Assembly (NCBI GenBank): GCA_934047225.1 | Contig: OW203992.1 | Span: forward strand, 14,993,501 to 15,057,500 | Source of the DNA: Ypsolopha sequella | Taxonomy: Eukaryota > Arthropoda > Insecta > Lepidoptera > Ypsolophidae | Reading direction: 5' to 3' | DNA length: 64,000 nucleotides | The notes under the pieces: model-generated | What the model was told of the DNA's origin: nothing | Database searches by the model: none | What the model saw: the letters and a program-made list of their open reading frames with translations, nothing else | Position numbers and translations under genes: made by a program | Shown here: positions 12,433 through 24,517 of the stretch, piece by piece | Numbering within the stretch: the stretch's first letter is position 1 | Layout of the letters: each line of letters opens with the position of its first letter

Positions 12433-12625
12433 CTACATAGTATAAAACAAAGTCGCTTCCCGCTGTCTGTCTGTCCCTATGTATGCTTAGATCTTTAAAA
12501 CTACGCAACGGATTTTGATGCGGTTTTTTTTTTAATAGATAGACTAATTCAAGAGGAAGGTTTATATGTATAATACATAGTTTTTAATAAAATATATACT
12601 TTGGTCCAACTCTATTTTTTGGTTT
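12433..12625 (-). repeat. Arthropod dispersed repeat, 3' part
   Basis: 'tacatagtataaaacaaagt', 'tgtccctatgtatgcttaga' and 'actacgcaacggattttgat' form a string I recall from many arthropod genomes as the reverse complement of the 3' part of the 'cccgccccggctt' repeat. The 5' head of that family is seen at 606. Confidence 0.5.
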
Positions 12626-12689
12626 AAAAAGGCTCCTTATAGGAATGCGGTTACGGGATTGAGTTGTTTTTTTTTTTCTAAATTTAGTA

Positions 12690-12920
12690 GGTATTATAGA
12701 TATGAAGTGATTCCATTTTAATCCTGCTTACTTTTTGCATATATAAAATATTTTAATATTAGGCAAAAACCCTCCATTCTGTTGTTTCGCTGTGTGATTG
12801 TTGGTACTTCCCGTCCAACACTATTAGGCCAATGAACCAACCAATAATTGCCTCGATCAAAAGCTAATAAATTCTTTGCCTTTGGCCTAATTGTGCTGTA
12901 CGGGTAGTACATTTTTTTCT
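12690..12920 (-). repeat. Dispersed repeat shared with 35523-35645 and 49803-50020
   Basis: Read on the minus strand it contains 'gaggcaattattggttgg', 'ttggacgggaagtacca' and the pattern of 'cgtccaacacaataagtcta' and 'gaggcgattattatgttggc' seen at 49803-50020, in diverged form. The 64-codon frame is incidental. Confidence 0.5.
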
Positions 12921-13244
12921 AGCCTAATTTGCAATTTAAATAAGGGTATATCTGCTGCTCCATGGCCATTAATTAACCAAATTTTGCTATTATTTAAGGT
13001 AATACCTCATTTATTTAACTATTATACTTATATCTGGATGAAAACATCAATTACATTCTAATAATTTTCTTACTATCAATTAATTTTGTTACAAAAAACT
13101 CGAAAAAGTAAATGAAAAGTTTTCATCAAAATCTTTTTAAACTTTATAGGCGCTGTTTTAGCTTTCTAATATAATATTAATAAAGACATGTAATATTTGC
13201 TATATTTTAGCTTTTTATTTTATAGATACTATAAGGCAAATATA

Positions 13245-14238
13245 TACAGGATGGAAAAAATTCAAGGGCCCTGGAGGGGAACTGCCTTAAATCCTTTAGT
13301 TAGCTCATTTTACGGAAAGGAAACATTCCTTTATTTTTTAAAAGAAACAAAACTGCATTCAAAGATCTTTTAAAATCTGCTTGTCTCACCCGGGAACTGA
13401 GCCAACTAAAAATTAAAAAATAAAACCTCGCTATTTTATTATACGAATCGGTAGGATTATTGTTCAGGATAAAATTTGTCTAATAAACATTTAGTCTTAC
13501 ACTCATCTGTTGTGCGAGATACCCATGAAATTGAATATTTATTACAAGTTCTTTCTTAACAATACCTAGTACTGTTAACTTGTAAAGTAATAATGATACG
13601 CCATTATCACACAATGACAGCACGGGATGAAAGCAAAACAAAACAAAATTTGTAATTCGAACGAATATACTTTTATCGATTTTAAAAATGTTGAAAGTTA
13701 TCGTTCGAACTTCAAATTTGTTGCTCCGCGTTGCAAAAAAAATACGTTCCCTTTTTAAACTTTTTGTCAGTACGCCTAGTGCAAGAAGGAATTGTGCTGT
13801 GCATAGATTTATTATTACCATTTAACGATTTTCTTATTGAAGTCTTCAACAAGGTACTTAATATAAATAACATTAGCAAGCTTGTACTTCATACGATGTC
13901 TTTGGATGTAAGAGAGATAAGAATATTATACCTTGTCATTTACTTGTTACAAGTGAACAGTAATAAAGAACTTGTAATAAATATTTAATTTCATGGGTAT
14001 TTCGTATAACAGATGAGTGTAAGACCAAATGTTTATTAGACAAATTTTATCCTGAACAATCATCCTACCGATTCGTATAGTAAAATAGCGAGAGTTTATT
14101 TTTTAATTTTTAGTTGGTTCGATTCCCGGGTGAGACAAGCGAATTTCAGAATATCTTTGAATGCAGTTTTGTTTCTTTTAAAACTAAAGGATTTAAGGTA
14201 GTTCCCCTCCAGGGCCCTTAAATTTTTTCCATCCTGTA
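13245..14238. mobile_element. Foldback element of about 1 kb
   Basis: The outer ends 'tacaggatggaaaaaattca' and 'ttaaattttttccatcctgt' are mirror images. The mirror symmetry continues inward for about 330 bp per side: 'agggccctggaggggaactg', 'ctcacccgggaac', 'tacgaatcggtaggat' and 'cccatgaaatt' all have counterparts. Right next to the ends the flanks are TA-rich (tatata / tatatg), which suggests TA-type integration. Frames of 113 and 85 codons inside lie in the arms and show no transposase motif. A transcript across it would form a very long duplex. Confidence 0.8.
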
Positions 14239-14262
14239 TATGTCGAAATTGGATTGTAGAAT

Positions 14263-14326
14263 CAGCTGTTTTACAATGCGGCTAGCTGTTTTACAAAATA
14301 ACTCCGTTATGTAAAACAGCTAAATT
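14263..14326. repeat. Short mixed direct and inverted repeat ('agctgttttac')
   Basis: 'agctgttttac' occurs twice (14263-14295) and its complement 'gtaaaacagct' once (about 14314-14324), so either direct copy could pair with it. Function unknown. Confidence 0.5.
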
Positions 14327-16044
14327 AGGTTCAGCTAGATTGTCATTGCGTTACGTTTGACAATACGTTTAGACGTAATGTAAAAAATCTTTCAACCATA
14401 ATTCATGTGGTGCAACAACGAGCGAAGCTATATCGATATACCTATAAAGATATTTTACGCAAATTTTATGTTTGTACAAGCATATCCCTAAAACTAACAA
14501 CTAAATGGATTGAAATTTAACTTGTCTTAAGTCTTTGATTAGTTCTTGTGTATTTAGGCCACGGTAGACATAAAAATCGGTTAATAACTTTCAAAGTTAT
14601 TGTAAATTGTACTGTAAATTATTGTAATACGTAGCAGTTACTAAAGATATTATGAATAATAGTTAGGAAAAGCTTCAAAGTCTTTGCCCTTTAGTTGTCA
14701 TTCTTCTTCCCCAAACCTTGCAACTGGTTTTGTCTAACTTTATCCCACCAAAGGCATTTCATGTAAAGTAGTTTGCCAAGATTCAAAAGCTTATTACAAT
14801 TTCACTGTTAAAAAGTTATCAGATTTCATGTCGAGTAAGGCCCGTAACTTAACAAGGGCTTACTCTACAAGCCCTAACTCTACAAACCCTACATCTTGGT
14901 CAAGAAGTATGGCTTGTTCTTTTCACCCATTAGTACGGCCGCTTAGTGAAATTACCGTTACCTGGGCAGACAATAGCACTAAATTTGGTATGTGGTACCT
15001 TGGGTGTATTGATAAATATTGGTATGGTTCGATGTGTGGAATAAAACGCGTGATAAACGAAGTCACACGTCATTTTATACTGGGGGCGCTGCACTCACCT
15101 TTATTGGGGGTTGGAAGGTGAAGGTCACAGATTTATAAAAAAATTCTTTGTTTGTGATCAAATCCTAACCAGCATACCAAATTTTAGCTAGGACTTTAGG
15201 AAGTACCCTAGTGGTTTTCATAATCATGAGTAAGTCAGTGACGAAGTTGATGTATTTTAAGTATTAATAAAACCCAAAGTATAAAAGCTAGGCAAATCAT
15301 AAGTTTGCTAACAACATATTATCCTAAAGAATTTAGGCTCTAGTTAATCTAGTGTTATCCAGGCTAAACTTATAAGCCACTACAAGGGTTCGAAAATATG
15401 ACGAAACGCTTCGAGAAAAGGTACGTAGTGCTCTGCTTCCATTGGCTCGTCTTGGCAGAAACAATGCCGTGCCCCTAGATAGAGCTAAGAATTCTAAAAA
15501 TTTGAGGTTGCATTCTAGTAAAATGGTTTATAAATAATAGTGTTCTCATATTATTATCCCTGATTTAACAAAATACACCCACTGGACTAACCGATATTGT
15601 TCGTAGCCATGGTCTAATTAAGCCGGTTCGTCATTTATCGAAATATTTTACAGAAATTCGAGTAAATTTAAATTTTTCACTTATTTAACTTGATATATTT
15701 TCAATTTTCACCAACCAACACAAACATTCTTGGTTTGACTGAACTTCATTCCGAGAGACAAAGACATGTTATTAGACAAATTGGTTGTCTTTAGAATCGG
15801 AATCCTTAGTAGACCAGTAGTACAATTGTCTCTTTCAATTCAGACTAATGATATGACGCCATCAGTACTAACAACTACCAATGATTGCTATTTGGGCTGA
15901 GATACACAGGTGTTTATTGTGAAGACAATGCCGCTTCTGTAACCTAATTGGCAGGTATAGTTGCTAGTGAATGAGTCTACCGTTTGGTAGCTTAGCCTAA
16001 TTGATTAATTACCTATCAAAAATTCAAATAACCTAAGTATTAAA
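14327..16044. other. Long unrecognised AT-rich stretch
   Basis: One of the longest segments with no second copy in this window. A 97-codon frame at 14828-15121 (ending GALHSPLLGVGR) has no domain I recognise and no splice-site evidence I can weigh. It could hold exons of a host gene that I cannot see by eye. Confidence 0.35.
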
Positions 16045-16680
16045 TTGCTGAAATTTTCTTACATATTCATGAGTTCATAATTCCTGTAATTCAATAGCTA
16101 TTTCAATGATTTGTTTTTTGTTTGAAAATTGAATTCTACGTATTATATTTGTTTTTATTTTCAATTTGATTTTAAAAATTAAATCTTATAAAACAGTTCG
16201 TCCTAAATGCCATCCATTTCTATGATAAGATTCGTAATAGCTTTTTACAGCTGTCACTTTTCAAAAATTAAACTAATGTTGCTGTTAGCTTAATGTTGTC
16301 TCATTCATACACAAAATAAATTACATACCTAATTATGGATCTGTCATTCCTAAAAAAAATGCAACTTTTATTGAGTAATACAAGAAAAATATACAATATT
16401 ATAAAACTTATACAGCTAACGGAAACCATAAAGGTTTATGTGTCACTGCAAGCGCTCACAACTGAATTTTACTTATTTAATGTTATCATTTTTTTTTTAT
16501 CGAGATAGTGACACTTTAAAATAGTTTTTATTTGTTGAGGATTACGATTCAGTTGACTTATGATTTGACTTGTTAGTTCGTTTAATATCTTTGGGAGCAT
16601 GTAATTGAATGCATTATACTGAAAAAATGAGTTGCCTTCAAATTCTCTATAGAAAACGGCAATTTCATATGTAAATAAGG
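16045..16680 (+). repeat. Dispersed repeat shared with 58100-58518
   Basis: Direct collinear match: 'attcatgagttcataattcc', 'agttcgtcctaaatgccatc', 'aatgttgctgttagcttaat' and 'ttctctatagaaaacggcaa' occur in the same order in both. This copy has extra sequence between the last two blocks, so one copy has an insertion or the other a deletion. Confidence 0.75.
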
Positions 16681-16696
16681 TATATCTATTATATAA

Positions 16697-17095
16697 TTTT
16701 CAATGCATGTGCTCGTAAAGGCCCACTTTTTATGCATCAAAACCGAACAAAAAGTCGATTATTTTGCCCTAGGGCTTTATTATTATAATTTTTTTAATTT
16801 ATTTACAATGGTTGGCTAACCTGCAGCCTTTCCTGTGTACCATAGACGTTATACTTTTTTTCCACTGTTTAACGGCTCTGGATACAGTCCTTTTGAGCCA
16901 ATTATAATTTAAAGTTCACAAGATTATATTTGTTTTCATTTCCTCACACTATGCATTGAAAACGTAGTATGATACACGGGCTTAAAGCAATAAATTACTC
17001 GATTACGTTTAAAACACTCGCTACGCTCGTGTTTTAAATCGTCCTCGTAATTTATTCCTTTTCGCCCTAGTAGCATAAACTACTATTATTATCAT
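16697..17095 (+). repeat. Dispersed repeat shared with 3612-3998
   Basis: Second copy of the 'cgtaaaggcccactttttat' repeat, with the same blocks in the same order as at 3612-3998. It follows within 20 bp of another dispersed repeat. Confidence 0.75.
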
Positions 17096-18279
17096 CTTTT
17101 ACCTCTCGCGTAAACGTTGCGTGGAAGAGACGTTATTGTACTCTTTACCACTGTCATGCTATTCCGCTTCTAGTGATTGTAGATTTATCATCATGTACGA
17201 CTTTCAAGAAAGATTTACGGAAGTCTCCTTATGAGTATCTTTATATCATCTGATTACTACTTACTTCATAGAAAAGTACCCATACTTAACCTTGAGAGAC
17301 TACACAGTTATTACTGAGAGATATACACATACTTACTTTGTACAGGGAGTACAGAATCTACAGTACGTTTAAGAGTCATTAAGTAAGCACATATGCCTGT
17401 TATGAACGTCATTATTATTGCAATAATTGACCATGAATGTTTCAGTCAATTTCCTTGTCGTACGTTCAGTACGTGAACGAGCTTGTTGAATTTATTTATC
17501 GGTCTATTCAGTTACATTCGTTGAACAACTATTTTTCACAATAAGTTTTATTGGCAATTGTGTAAATTTTATGACATTAACTACTCGGGTATATTTCCAT
17601 ATTTTTTATCAAGGTATTTACAACTTAGACAAATTATTTTGAAAACGAAAATGAAGTTTTTATTTTACAATTTTGCGCAGTTACTGATCGCATATCAAGT
17701 AAAGTAAGTAAAGATTACGCAGTTTTGTTGTTACTGAGATGAAGGAAAAAATGCATAATTAGATTAATTAGCAAATCAAATCAATAAAAGTAAATTTTTA
17801 TTTCCGAGTCATTGTTTGGATGGAGTGTACACTTCTCTAACTGTTTTTGGTCGAGGGCTAGATATTTGTAACTAATGCGAATAACAAAAAGAGGAAAAAA
17901 GTCGAATCACTTTTGCAAACGTTTATATTTATGTTGAAAGACGGTAAAAAATCATGCTTTATGATTTTAACAATGAAAACAAATATTTAAAAATATGCAG
18001 AAAAAATAGAGAACAATATTTTAAAAACTATTTAAGTTTCTTGTTTCCAGTTAATTAAAGTTTAGATTTTAGTATTTTTTAATTTTAAGTATTGTATCTG
18101 TTATTTAAGTTTGTGGTTTAATAAAGACAAAAAAAAAATTATACCATAAAATTAAATTAAACTTGTAAAGAAACCTCCATATATAGGTATATCTGTATGA
18201 TAATAACTAGTCTGCTAGTTATAATTGAGGTGAGTCGTTTTGTTTACATCATATTGTTGAAATTGTTATGAAATAATGT
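17096..18279. other. Unrecognised AT-rich stretch
   Basis: No second copy, no frame over 60 codons and no clear hairpin. A/T runs are frequent from 17,950 on. Confidence 0.35.
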
Positions 18280-18857
18280 TTTTAGGGTTCCGTAGTACCT
18301 AAAATGTACAAAAGGAACCTTATGGTGAGACTCCGTTGTCCATCCGACCGTATGTCACAGCCTCATAACTTTAGCACCGTTAAAAATAAATGACATGAAA
18401 TAAATGACATGAAATTTGACACAAAAATAGAATTTATTTGCCCACATATTAGGGTTTAAAAAAAATATGAAAAATTTGAAATTGTTCAAAATATTTCCAA
18501 AACAAAAGCGAGAAAAATAAAAATATTAGCCTAAAAATACAATATGGGTATCAAATTGTAGGTATTAAAAAGCCAATTGTAAAAATATATACTTTTACTA
18601 TACTTACTGGCACTGGTTTCGAGAAATCTTTAAAGAACCACAAAAATATGTATGTCCCCCCCTTATCTCCAAAACTGGTGGAACATAAATAATAATAGAG
18701 TTTAAATAAAAAATAGAATAGTGTTTACATAAAGATTACAGGAAAAATAATGCGGTCGAGAAATTCACGAAAAAAAAATGACAAAATTAAATTTATCTTC
18801 CACAATACGGAACCCTAGGTACGCGAGTCTGACTCGCACTTGGCCGGTTTTTTTTTA
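18280..18857 (-). repeat. 'accggccaagtgcgagtc' dispersed repeat, reversed copy
   Basis: It starts 'tttagggttccgtagtacct' and ends 'gactcgcacttggccggttt', so it is complete at both ends. It is the reverse of 10618-11399. A small local duplication 'aaataaatgacatgaaat' occurs at about 18386-18416. Confidence 0.8.
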
Positions 18858-18990
18858 CCGCCTTTGTATATAGTCGTTACAATTTGTTACGTTTAACCAT
18901 GGACGAAATGGTTTAACTTACAATGTGATGCTTTAAACATACAATTTCAATTTAATTAAAACACTATTCAACTTCTTTAAAACACTAGAT

Positions 18991-20215
18991 TGGAATGGAC
19001 TAGGCGTAAATTTGAACGGAGAGTACATTTCACATCTTCGCGTTGCCGATGACATCCTGATGATGGCGGAATAGCTGCAGGCGGGAACTGAAGAAAATAA
19101 TGCGAAGCCAAAGCGATTCCTCCAGAAATCCAGACGAAGCTCAACAACGATTCATAAATATGGTTATCTGGGTCAAGTTTTACAGCTGGGTAAGAACAAT
19201 TTCGACGCTAAAGCTGACAGAAGAATAAGCTTGACGTGGGCAGCATTCGGGAAGTTGCGTCATGTATTTACGTTGTCGTCAATAAACAAATGTTCAACCA
19301 GTGCGTCCTTCCATGACGTGCGGCGCTGAGACGTGGTCTCTTACCTTGATCTACCGATTTAAGGCGAATGGATACGCCAACTGCAATTTGGACCTGTCTT
19401 TGAAGGCCTACTCCTCCCACACGGGTGGTCCAAAAACTTTCATAAAAATATATGAGAGGCATTATAGAGTCAAAAATAAATTTCAAGTTTTATAAACTGT
19501 TTTTCTATTGTAAGTTTTGACAAAAAAAATCGAAAGTCATCGAAAGTTTCACGTGATTAACACAAGAATCCTCTTACTCCTTCGAAACGCCTAAAGCGAT
19601 TTTAATCATTATTTCACTAAATCATGGGAAATTTTGAGATCTAAAAATTTTAAGTTCAATATTTTTTTTTCGTTCATGGCGTCCATGTGAAAAGTATTAT
19701 TTTCTCCTATTTTGTGCTAGCCGGAGACGCAGTGGTTGAAACAGCCACTTTTCAAGGCACGCTGAAATGAACCTTATTTCAATGTCGTTTCCGTTGTTAT
19801 TGTTACCAACACACATCGAGTTACTTATTTAGCATGGTCATACGCCTTAAGGTCGGTCAATTGAGCGGGCTATACTTAGGATATCTCTGAGGGATAAAAT
19901 CCGAATCAAGAAGATCCGTCGGAGAACGAAAGTCACCGACATAGCCTACCTAATCAGTAAGTTGTAGTGGCAGTTGGCAGGCTATAATTTTCGCCGACAT
20001 GAAGGCCATTGTGGCCAAAAAGTTTTAGAATGGAGACCACGTACAGCAAAGCGTAACGTAGGCCGTGTCCGCTGAACCGATGACCTGAAGGACGTTGCGG
20101 GTAGCGGCGGGATGAGGATGACGGAGGACCGCCAAGAGTGACGAAATCTAGGAAAGGCCTACATCTGGCAGTAGACGAACAAGGCTCTATTCATGTCCAT
20201 AAAAAGTTTTATCGT
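18991..20215 (+). pseudogene. Decayed RTE-type LINE reverse transcriptase, C-terminal half, split by an insertion
   Basis: Frame pieces match the C-terminal reverse-transcriptase region of RTE-type LINEs, the 'craniofacial development protein 2-like' class of annotation. Visible pieces are EYISHLRVADDILMMAE, where the usual F-A-D-D active-site box reads V-A-D-D; then YLGQVLQLGKNNFDAKADRR, RISLTWAAFGKLRHVF and CGAETWSLT. After the insertion come RDKIRIKKIRRRTKVTDIA, VLEWRPRTAKRNVGR and TDDLKDVAGSG. Several stops and frame changes interrupt it, including a TAG shortly after the active-site box. The N-terminal endonuclease part is absent. A separate element at 19363-19846 splits it at a TTAA. 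It cannot make a working enzyme. Confidence 0.8.
19363..19846. mobile_element. TTAA-flanked non-autonomous element inside the RTE remnant
   Basis: TTAA sits at both boundaries (19359-19362 and 19847-19850). The ends are short inverted repeats: 'ggcgaatgg' on the left against 'ggcgtatgacc' read from the right. Removing the insert and one TTAA rejoins the LINE frame (TWSLTLIYR followed by the KVGQL region). The right half recurs at 2101-2283 and 31758-31935. TTAA target duplication is typical of piggyBac-type transposases, and none is encoded here. Confidence 0.8.
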
Positions 20216-20587
20216 CACATCATATACCACAATTTAGTACCGTATGGGTGGATAACAAAATTCTGGCATACGCAACTGCCTTTCATAAGGATTAAATAAA
20301 TTTGTTGATTAAAACCGTATAAATTGAATAGAAGCTGATCAAACGAGTACTGTCCAATCTCGTTTTTTTTCTGACTTTAGGAATTACTTGCAATTGTGTA
20401 GCTAGCTTTTAGACTTGTTTGCAAACATAAAGTTAATTACAGCCGTATCAAAAGCTATTAACAAAAAAAAAGTTCTTTAGGCATTGTTGAAAAAATATTT
20501 AGACAGAAATATTTTTTTTGATTACATTTAGTTTTTGCGTATGTCTACTGTGTCCGTCTTTTTATCTACTTAAATCGCACCATTTTT

Positions 20588-21153
20588 ATGGTTCCGTAGT
20601 CAACAACAAGGTCTGTCCGCGGCTTAGCTTAGAGACTATTAGTACTAGAAAGCTGTAATTTGACATGGGTATACATATTTATCACGTCGATAGAGTGGTA
20701 AAGCAAAATTTTGAAAAAAAAATTTTTAGGGTACCTCCCTTACACGTAAAGTGGGGATGATTTTTTTTTCTTGTCTATCAACTAGTGTGGGGTGTTGTTA
20801 GATAGGTAATTTAAAAGTATTGGGGATGTGACAAGACCATCTTTCGATCTAGAGTTCCGTTTGCGAAATATTAAGCTTAAAAGTGTAAATTTTTGTTAGA
20901 GTCAAGTGTCCCCCCCCCCCCCCTGCCGCCAAACTTTTAGCCCCCTCTAAACACGGGGCGATTCGCATCAGCAGGAACAAAATGTATGAGCCGTTCTTGG
21001 GAAGAGCAACTTCCGAGCGTACTAGAAGTTTGGCGCGATCTGTATTAGTCGACAAATTTATAAAATGTACTTTGAGAAGAAGTCCGCATATTGTGCAGGG
21101 CAACTACGGAACCCTACACTGCGCGTGGCCCGACACGCACTTGGCCAGTTTTT
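20588..21153 (-). repeat. Dispersed repeat related to the 'ggccaagtgcgagtc' family, second subfamily
   Basis: It starts 'atggttccgtagtcaacaac' and ends 'cgacacgcacttggccagtt'. The internal string 'agggtacctcccttacacgt' then 'aaagtgggg' is one I recall from lepidopteran repeats of this family. A C run lies at about 20910-20924. The 84-codon minus frame is incidental. Confidence 0.7.
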
Positions 21154-21745
21154 ATTAATTTATCTTTACACTCCTTACATTTATAGGGCAACAACTTGGA
21201 ACCTCAGAATTTGGTTTTGCACTCTTTTCATTTATAAACACAGTGAGTACCTTTATTTTAATATTTTACCATAAATTTCTTCAATTTTAATTCATTTTAT
21301 TTTCCTAATTTAAATTGGCTTTTGCCTTAGTAATTTTAACAACGACTTGACGTTTAATTTTAATATCAGTTAGTTAGTTTTACGTTCATGATTTAATTAA
21401 TCGAAGTATTGGTCAATATTGTCGATGCACTTTGGACATTTTTATGGTTGTTAAAATGCCTCTGCTATAGATATCCTGGAGATGATGGGAATCGCTAAAT
21501 AGGCGTTTTTCACTGCCTGATCGGAGTTGAAACTTTTCCTTTGTTAACCAAATAAAAAAAATGGAAAACTAATACAAACTTAAACATATCGTCAAGATAT
21601 AACTTCGAGGGGGTGTCCTGTCAATAGATGGGTGATAGGGGGGAGCCTTATCACCGTTCTCGCCGAACTACTACACCGAATAGTACACGATTTTATTGCA
21701 TACTCATGTTTTCTTTCACTGTCACTAGCAAGTGGTAAGTAAATA
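21154..21745. other. No recognised features
   Basis: AT-rich, no copy in the window and no usable frame. It ends at the boundary of a MITE. Confidence 0.4.
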
Positions 21746-22014
21746 TACAAGGTGACTTTTTGATCATCGTCCAAATTTATACTGGAGGCTTGGTAAGTGA
21801 TCGGCATCATGAATCAATAACAATTTTTGTAAAATTCGTCTAACGAAATTTCGACTTCCCATAGTAATTCACTCCCAGTCCTGAGTGAATCACTATGGGG
21901 AGTCGAAATTTCATCTTGTGAATTTTACAAAAATCGTTATTGGTTTATGATGCTGTTCACTTACTTACAAGGCTCAAGTATGAATTTGCACGATGTTTGC
22001 AAATTCACCTTGTA
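21746..22014. mobile_element. TA-type foldback MITE 'tacaaggtgactttttgatc', copy A
   Basis: The ends 'tacaaggtgactttttgatc' and 'caaattcaccttgta' are inverted. Inner arms 'gaaatttcgacttcccatag' and 'ctatggggagtcgaaatttc' are also inverted. Other copies lie at 50511-50776 and 59219-59476. The flanks read 'tatacaagg' and 'ccttgtata', fitting TA duplication as in Tc1/mariner-type MITEs. The right outer arm of this copy is the most diverged. Confidence 0.8.
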
Positions 22015-22064
22015 TATACCCATACACTATGCTATATACTATGCAAATAATACAAATATACAAT

Positions 22065-22095
22065 GCACATAAATTCCGAAAAACTTAACAGGCAA
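22065..22095 (-). repeat. Small SINE remnant
   Basis: 'cacataaattccgaaaaact' is the reverse complement of the body segment directly downstream of the tRNA-like head in the SINEs at 59493 and 63127. The head is not recognisable here. Confidence 0.45.
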
Positions 22096-22619
22096 AATCA
22101 GGTCCCAATATTGTGAGTTTAATAAGAACCAACTGAGTTTCGCTTTTTATAGCTTTCAATTCGTTACTAAAGGGCAATATTATGATGCAAATAGAAATAC
22201 AATTACAGAATTTGGAATATTTTGTGGTAATAATCAGGATACACAGTTATTAAAAAAAAAATACGTATGTTCTTCTTGCATGCGCCGAAACGGAACGTTT
22301 TCTCGGAAGCCGCATCGTCATGGCTAGCGCCGGCGCCGCCATCTTGTACCGGGCAACACACTTCACCTATCAGCTTTAGCGTCAACATCTATTTAGCCTT
22401 ATAATCTTATAAAACAACGAAAATTTACTGTAAAACTAAATATTATATGATCTAAAAGGATCAAATGGTTTTAATTATAAAATAATAAAACTATCAAATG
22501 TACCGCGAGTACACTTCTAAAGTTATGAAGTGAGTTTGAACAAACGGTCAATTGATGCATTTATTTACTGTAAATAGTATTCTAGCTAGTTTGAACAAAT
22601 CGTGTTCTCATTTCAACTA
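22096..22619. other. No recognised gene; GC-rich pocket
   Basis: A short GC-rich pocket at about 22280-22360 contains 'gctagcgccggcgccgccat'. No second copy of it is present and no long frame crosses it. The rest is AT-rich. Confidence 0.35.
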
Positions 22620-22760
22620 GAAGCAGTGTTTTTCGAAAGCGCATGGTATTTCGGTTGTCGTAACCAGAACGCGCTATTTTAAACAATAATGAAACGTCAT
22701 AGAGTTAGTTCAGTTCTACTTGATGCGAAATAAGGTGCTCAATCTCGGGTCACCCATGCT
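22620..22760 (+). repeat. Dispersed repeat shared with 36132-36262 and 43938-44090
   Basis: 'cgcgctattttaaac', 'gtcatagagtt', 'cagttctacttgatgc' and 'aggtgctcaatct' match the other two copies; the one at 43938 is reversed. Boundaries are approximate. Confidence 0.6.
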
Positions 22761-23337
22761 TAGTCTCCGGACGTAGTAATATTTTATATTCTCTGCTCCG
22801 GTCGTTCACGGGGCTCGTTGTGCGGACGGAACGGATGCGATCAAACCAAAAACACCGTGCATTTATTTTGGGTACCTGATCCATGCACGTCGTATTGGTG
22901 CTATACTGAAACTCATATTTGAAAATTATGTGAATTTCCGTTTTTTCCGTGATCGCAAACACGCAAAAAATTTCGTAGCTTTAATACCTTTAGTAGCTTA
23001 AATTCCAAGTCAAATGCAACTTCAAAGTAGCCAGTATTATAAAACGCCAATCTTGGAAAAAAATACCCCAAATTTGCTTTCTTCCGTTGTAAAGAAAAAT
23101 AAGTAACTTAAAAAAAGTTTGTTTATTTAGTGTTTTTTTTTCCTAACAATGTAATGATAAGTTCCTCTGAGCGCTGACAATCACAACCATCAACTTCTAG
23201 TTTTCAGGTTCAAAAATCATCAGAAAAGACAATAGTACATTGTTCACCGAGGGAAGAAAGGGGAAGATTACCAACGAGGGCCGCCAATGGCCTCAATACA
23301 CACGGATTGGGAATCGCACTTTCTCCCGAGTGATACA
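22761..23337. other. No recognised features
   Basis: AT-rich apart from a GC-richer segment at about 22795-22870. The 70-codon minus frame at 22750-22962 shows no domain. Confidence 0.35.
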
Positions 23338-23728
23338 TAGTGCTTTATACTACACCTGCGAGGAAATAGTATAAATTTACTTTTAATCAAGATACAATAA
23401 AAGAAACCGACTGACTCGCGTGCGATTGTCACTTTTTATTTCCTTCTTATTTTTTATTATGTACAGGAAAAGCAAGTAGCCAGTATCATTTTTCGAGTTT
23501 TATGTACGAGTTCGCAAAATAATACTGGCCACTTGGCCACTTGCCCATTCTTTATGTTATTTAAAATAAAACAGCACGTTAACAATGGATTTGCATATAC
23601 ATTTTCTGCCCGATTTTCATACACTATTTCCGCCCGCATATATGTATGATAGTAATGACGTATTTTCTGCATTGTTTTCAAAAAAGTAAGAAGGTACTTT
23701 CCGAGCAGGTGTAGTATAAATAACATTG
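23338..23728. repeat. Segment bounded by short inverted repeats
   Basis: 'ctttatactacacctgcgag' (about 23341-23360) is mirrored by 'cgagcaggtgtagtataaat' (about 23700-23719). The intervening 340 bp has no recognised content. It may be a small TIR element, but a target duplication was not evident. Confidence 0.4.
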
Positions 23729-24517
23729 TATGGTCACAGGTGCCAATTTTATTACAGATTTTATTTACAGATTATTTTGGTTCAACCAGGCGTCCCTACA
23801 ACTTACTCCTATAAAATAAGTTCACCGTAATCAACTCGTATAGTCGTAGGAAACATCACAATTTTGCATCACGAATTCGCAATTTTCAACTAATCATTTC
23901 TCAATGAAGTTTTGTTTAGATACTTATTACCAAAGATTTCAAAAGTTTAGATGAGCCCTGGCACCTAAAATCTATTGCATTGTTTTTGAATGTATGCGTT
24001 AAAATAATGCCGACGCGCGCACAATATGAGTGCGCAATCTGTCTACCTACGGTCAGCAAACTGATCAGACTACTAAAGTTGTAAAAATTCAAAACTTTAA
24101 GTAGACTTAAGACGTCCAACTATCACTGTGTTCAGATGAACACTGATTCCAAACGTGTGAGCATCACCCATTTAAAGGTAGAAACATTTTGGTGCTGTCA
24201 TACTATGGTTAAGGCATATCTTTACTTTTAAAATCTTTGTTTATTACTGTATACCTACGTAACCTAACTGTTTTATAAGTGAAGAAAAATTGCCTTTGTT
24301 TTTCAAAAGCCTTTGTTTTTCTTTGTCGTAAAAATCCTTGTCTCATTACGGCTTGTTTCAAATGAACGGGTATACGACCTCTATGTCAACAGCTATCACT
24401 TATTCTTGGTCCATTACGACCTTGCGTGACTTGGACTTTTAGCTGGACCATTACAGGATAGCGATTCTTATTTCGTTGAACTTTATGGATAGCTATGTAA
24501 TTTTGCCGTTGGGTTGG
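23729..24517. other. No recognised features
   Basis: AT-rich, no second copy in the window and no coding signature. Confidence 0.35.

Noticed and set aside
13480..13988. 113- and 85-codon frames inside the foldback element
   Set aside because: They lie in or between mirror-image arms on opposite strands and show no transposase motifs.
14828..15121. 97-codon frame
   Set aside because: No recognisable domain, no second copy and no supporting splice or promoter evidence; a host exon cannot be excluded but is not supported.
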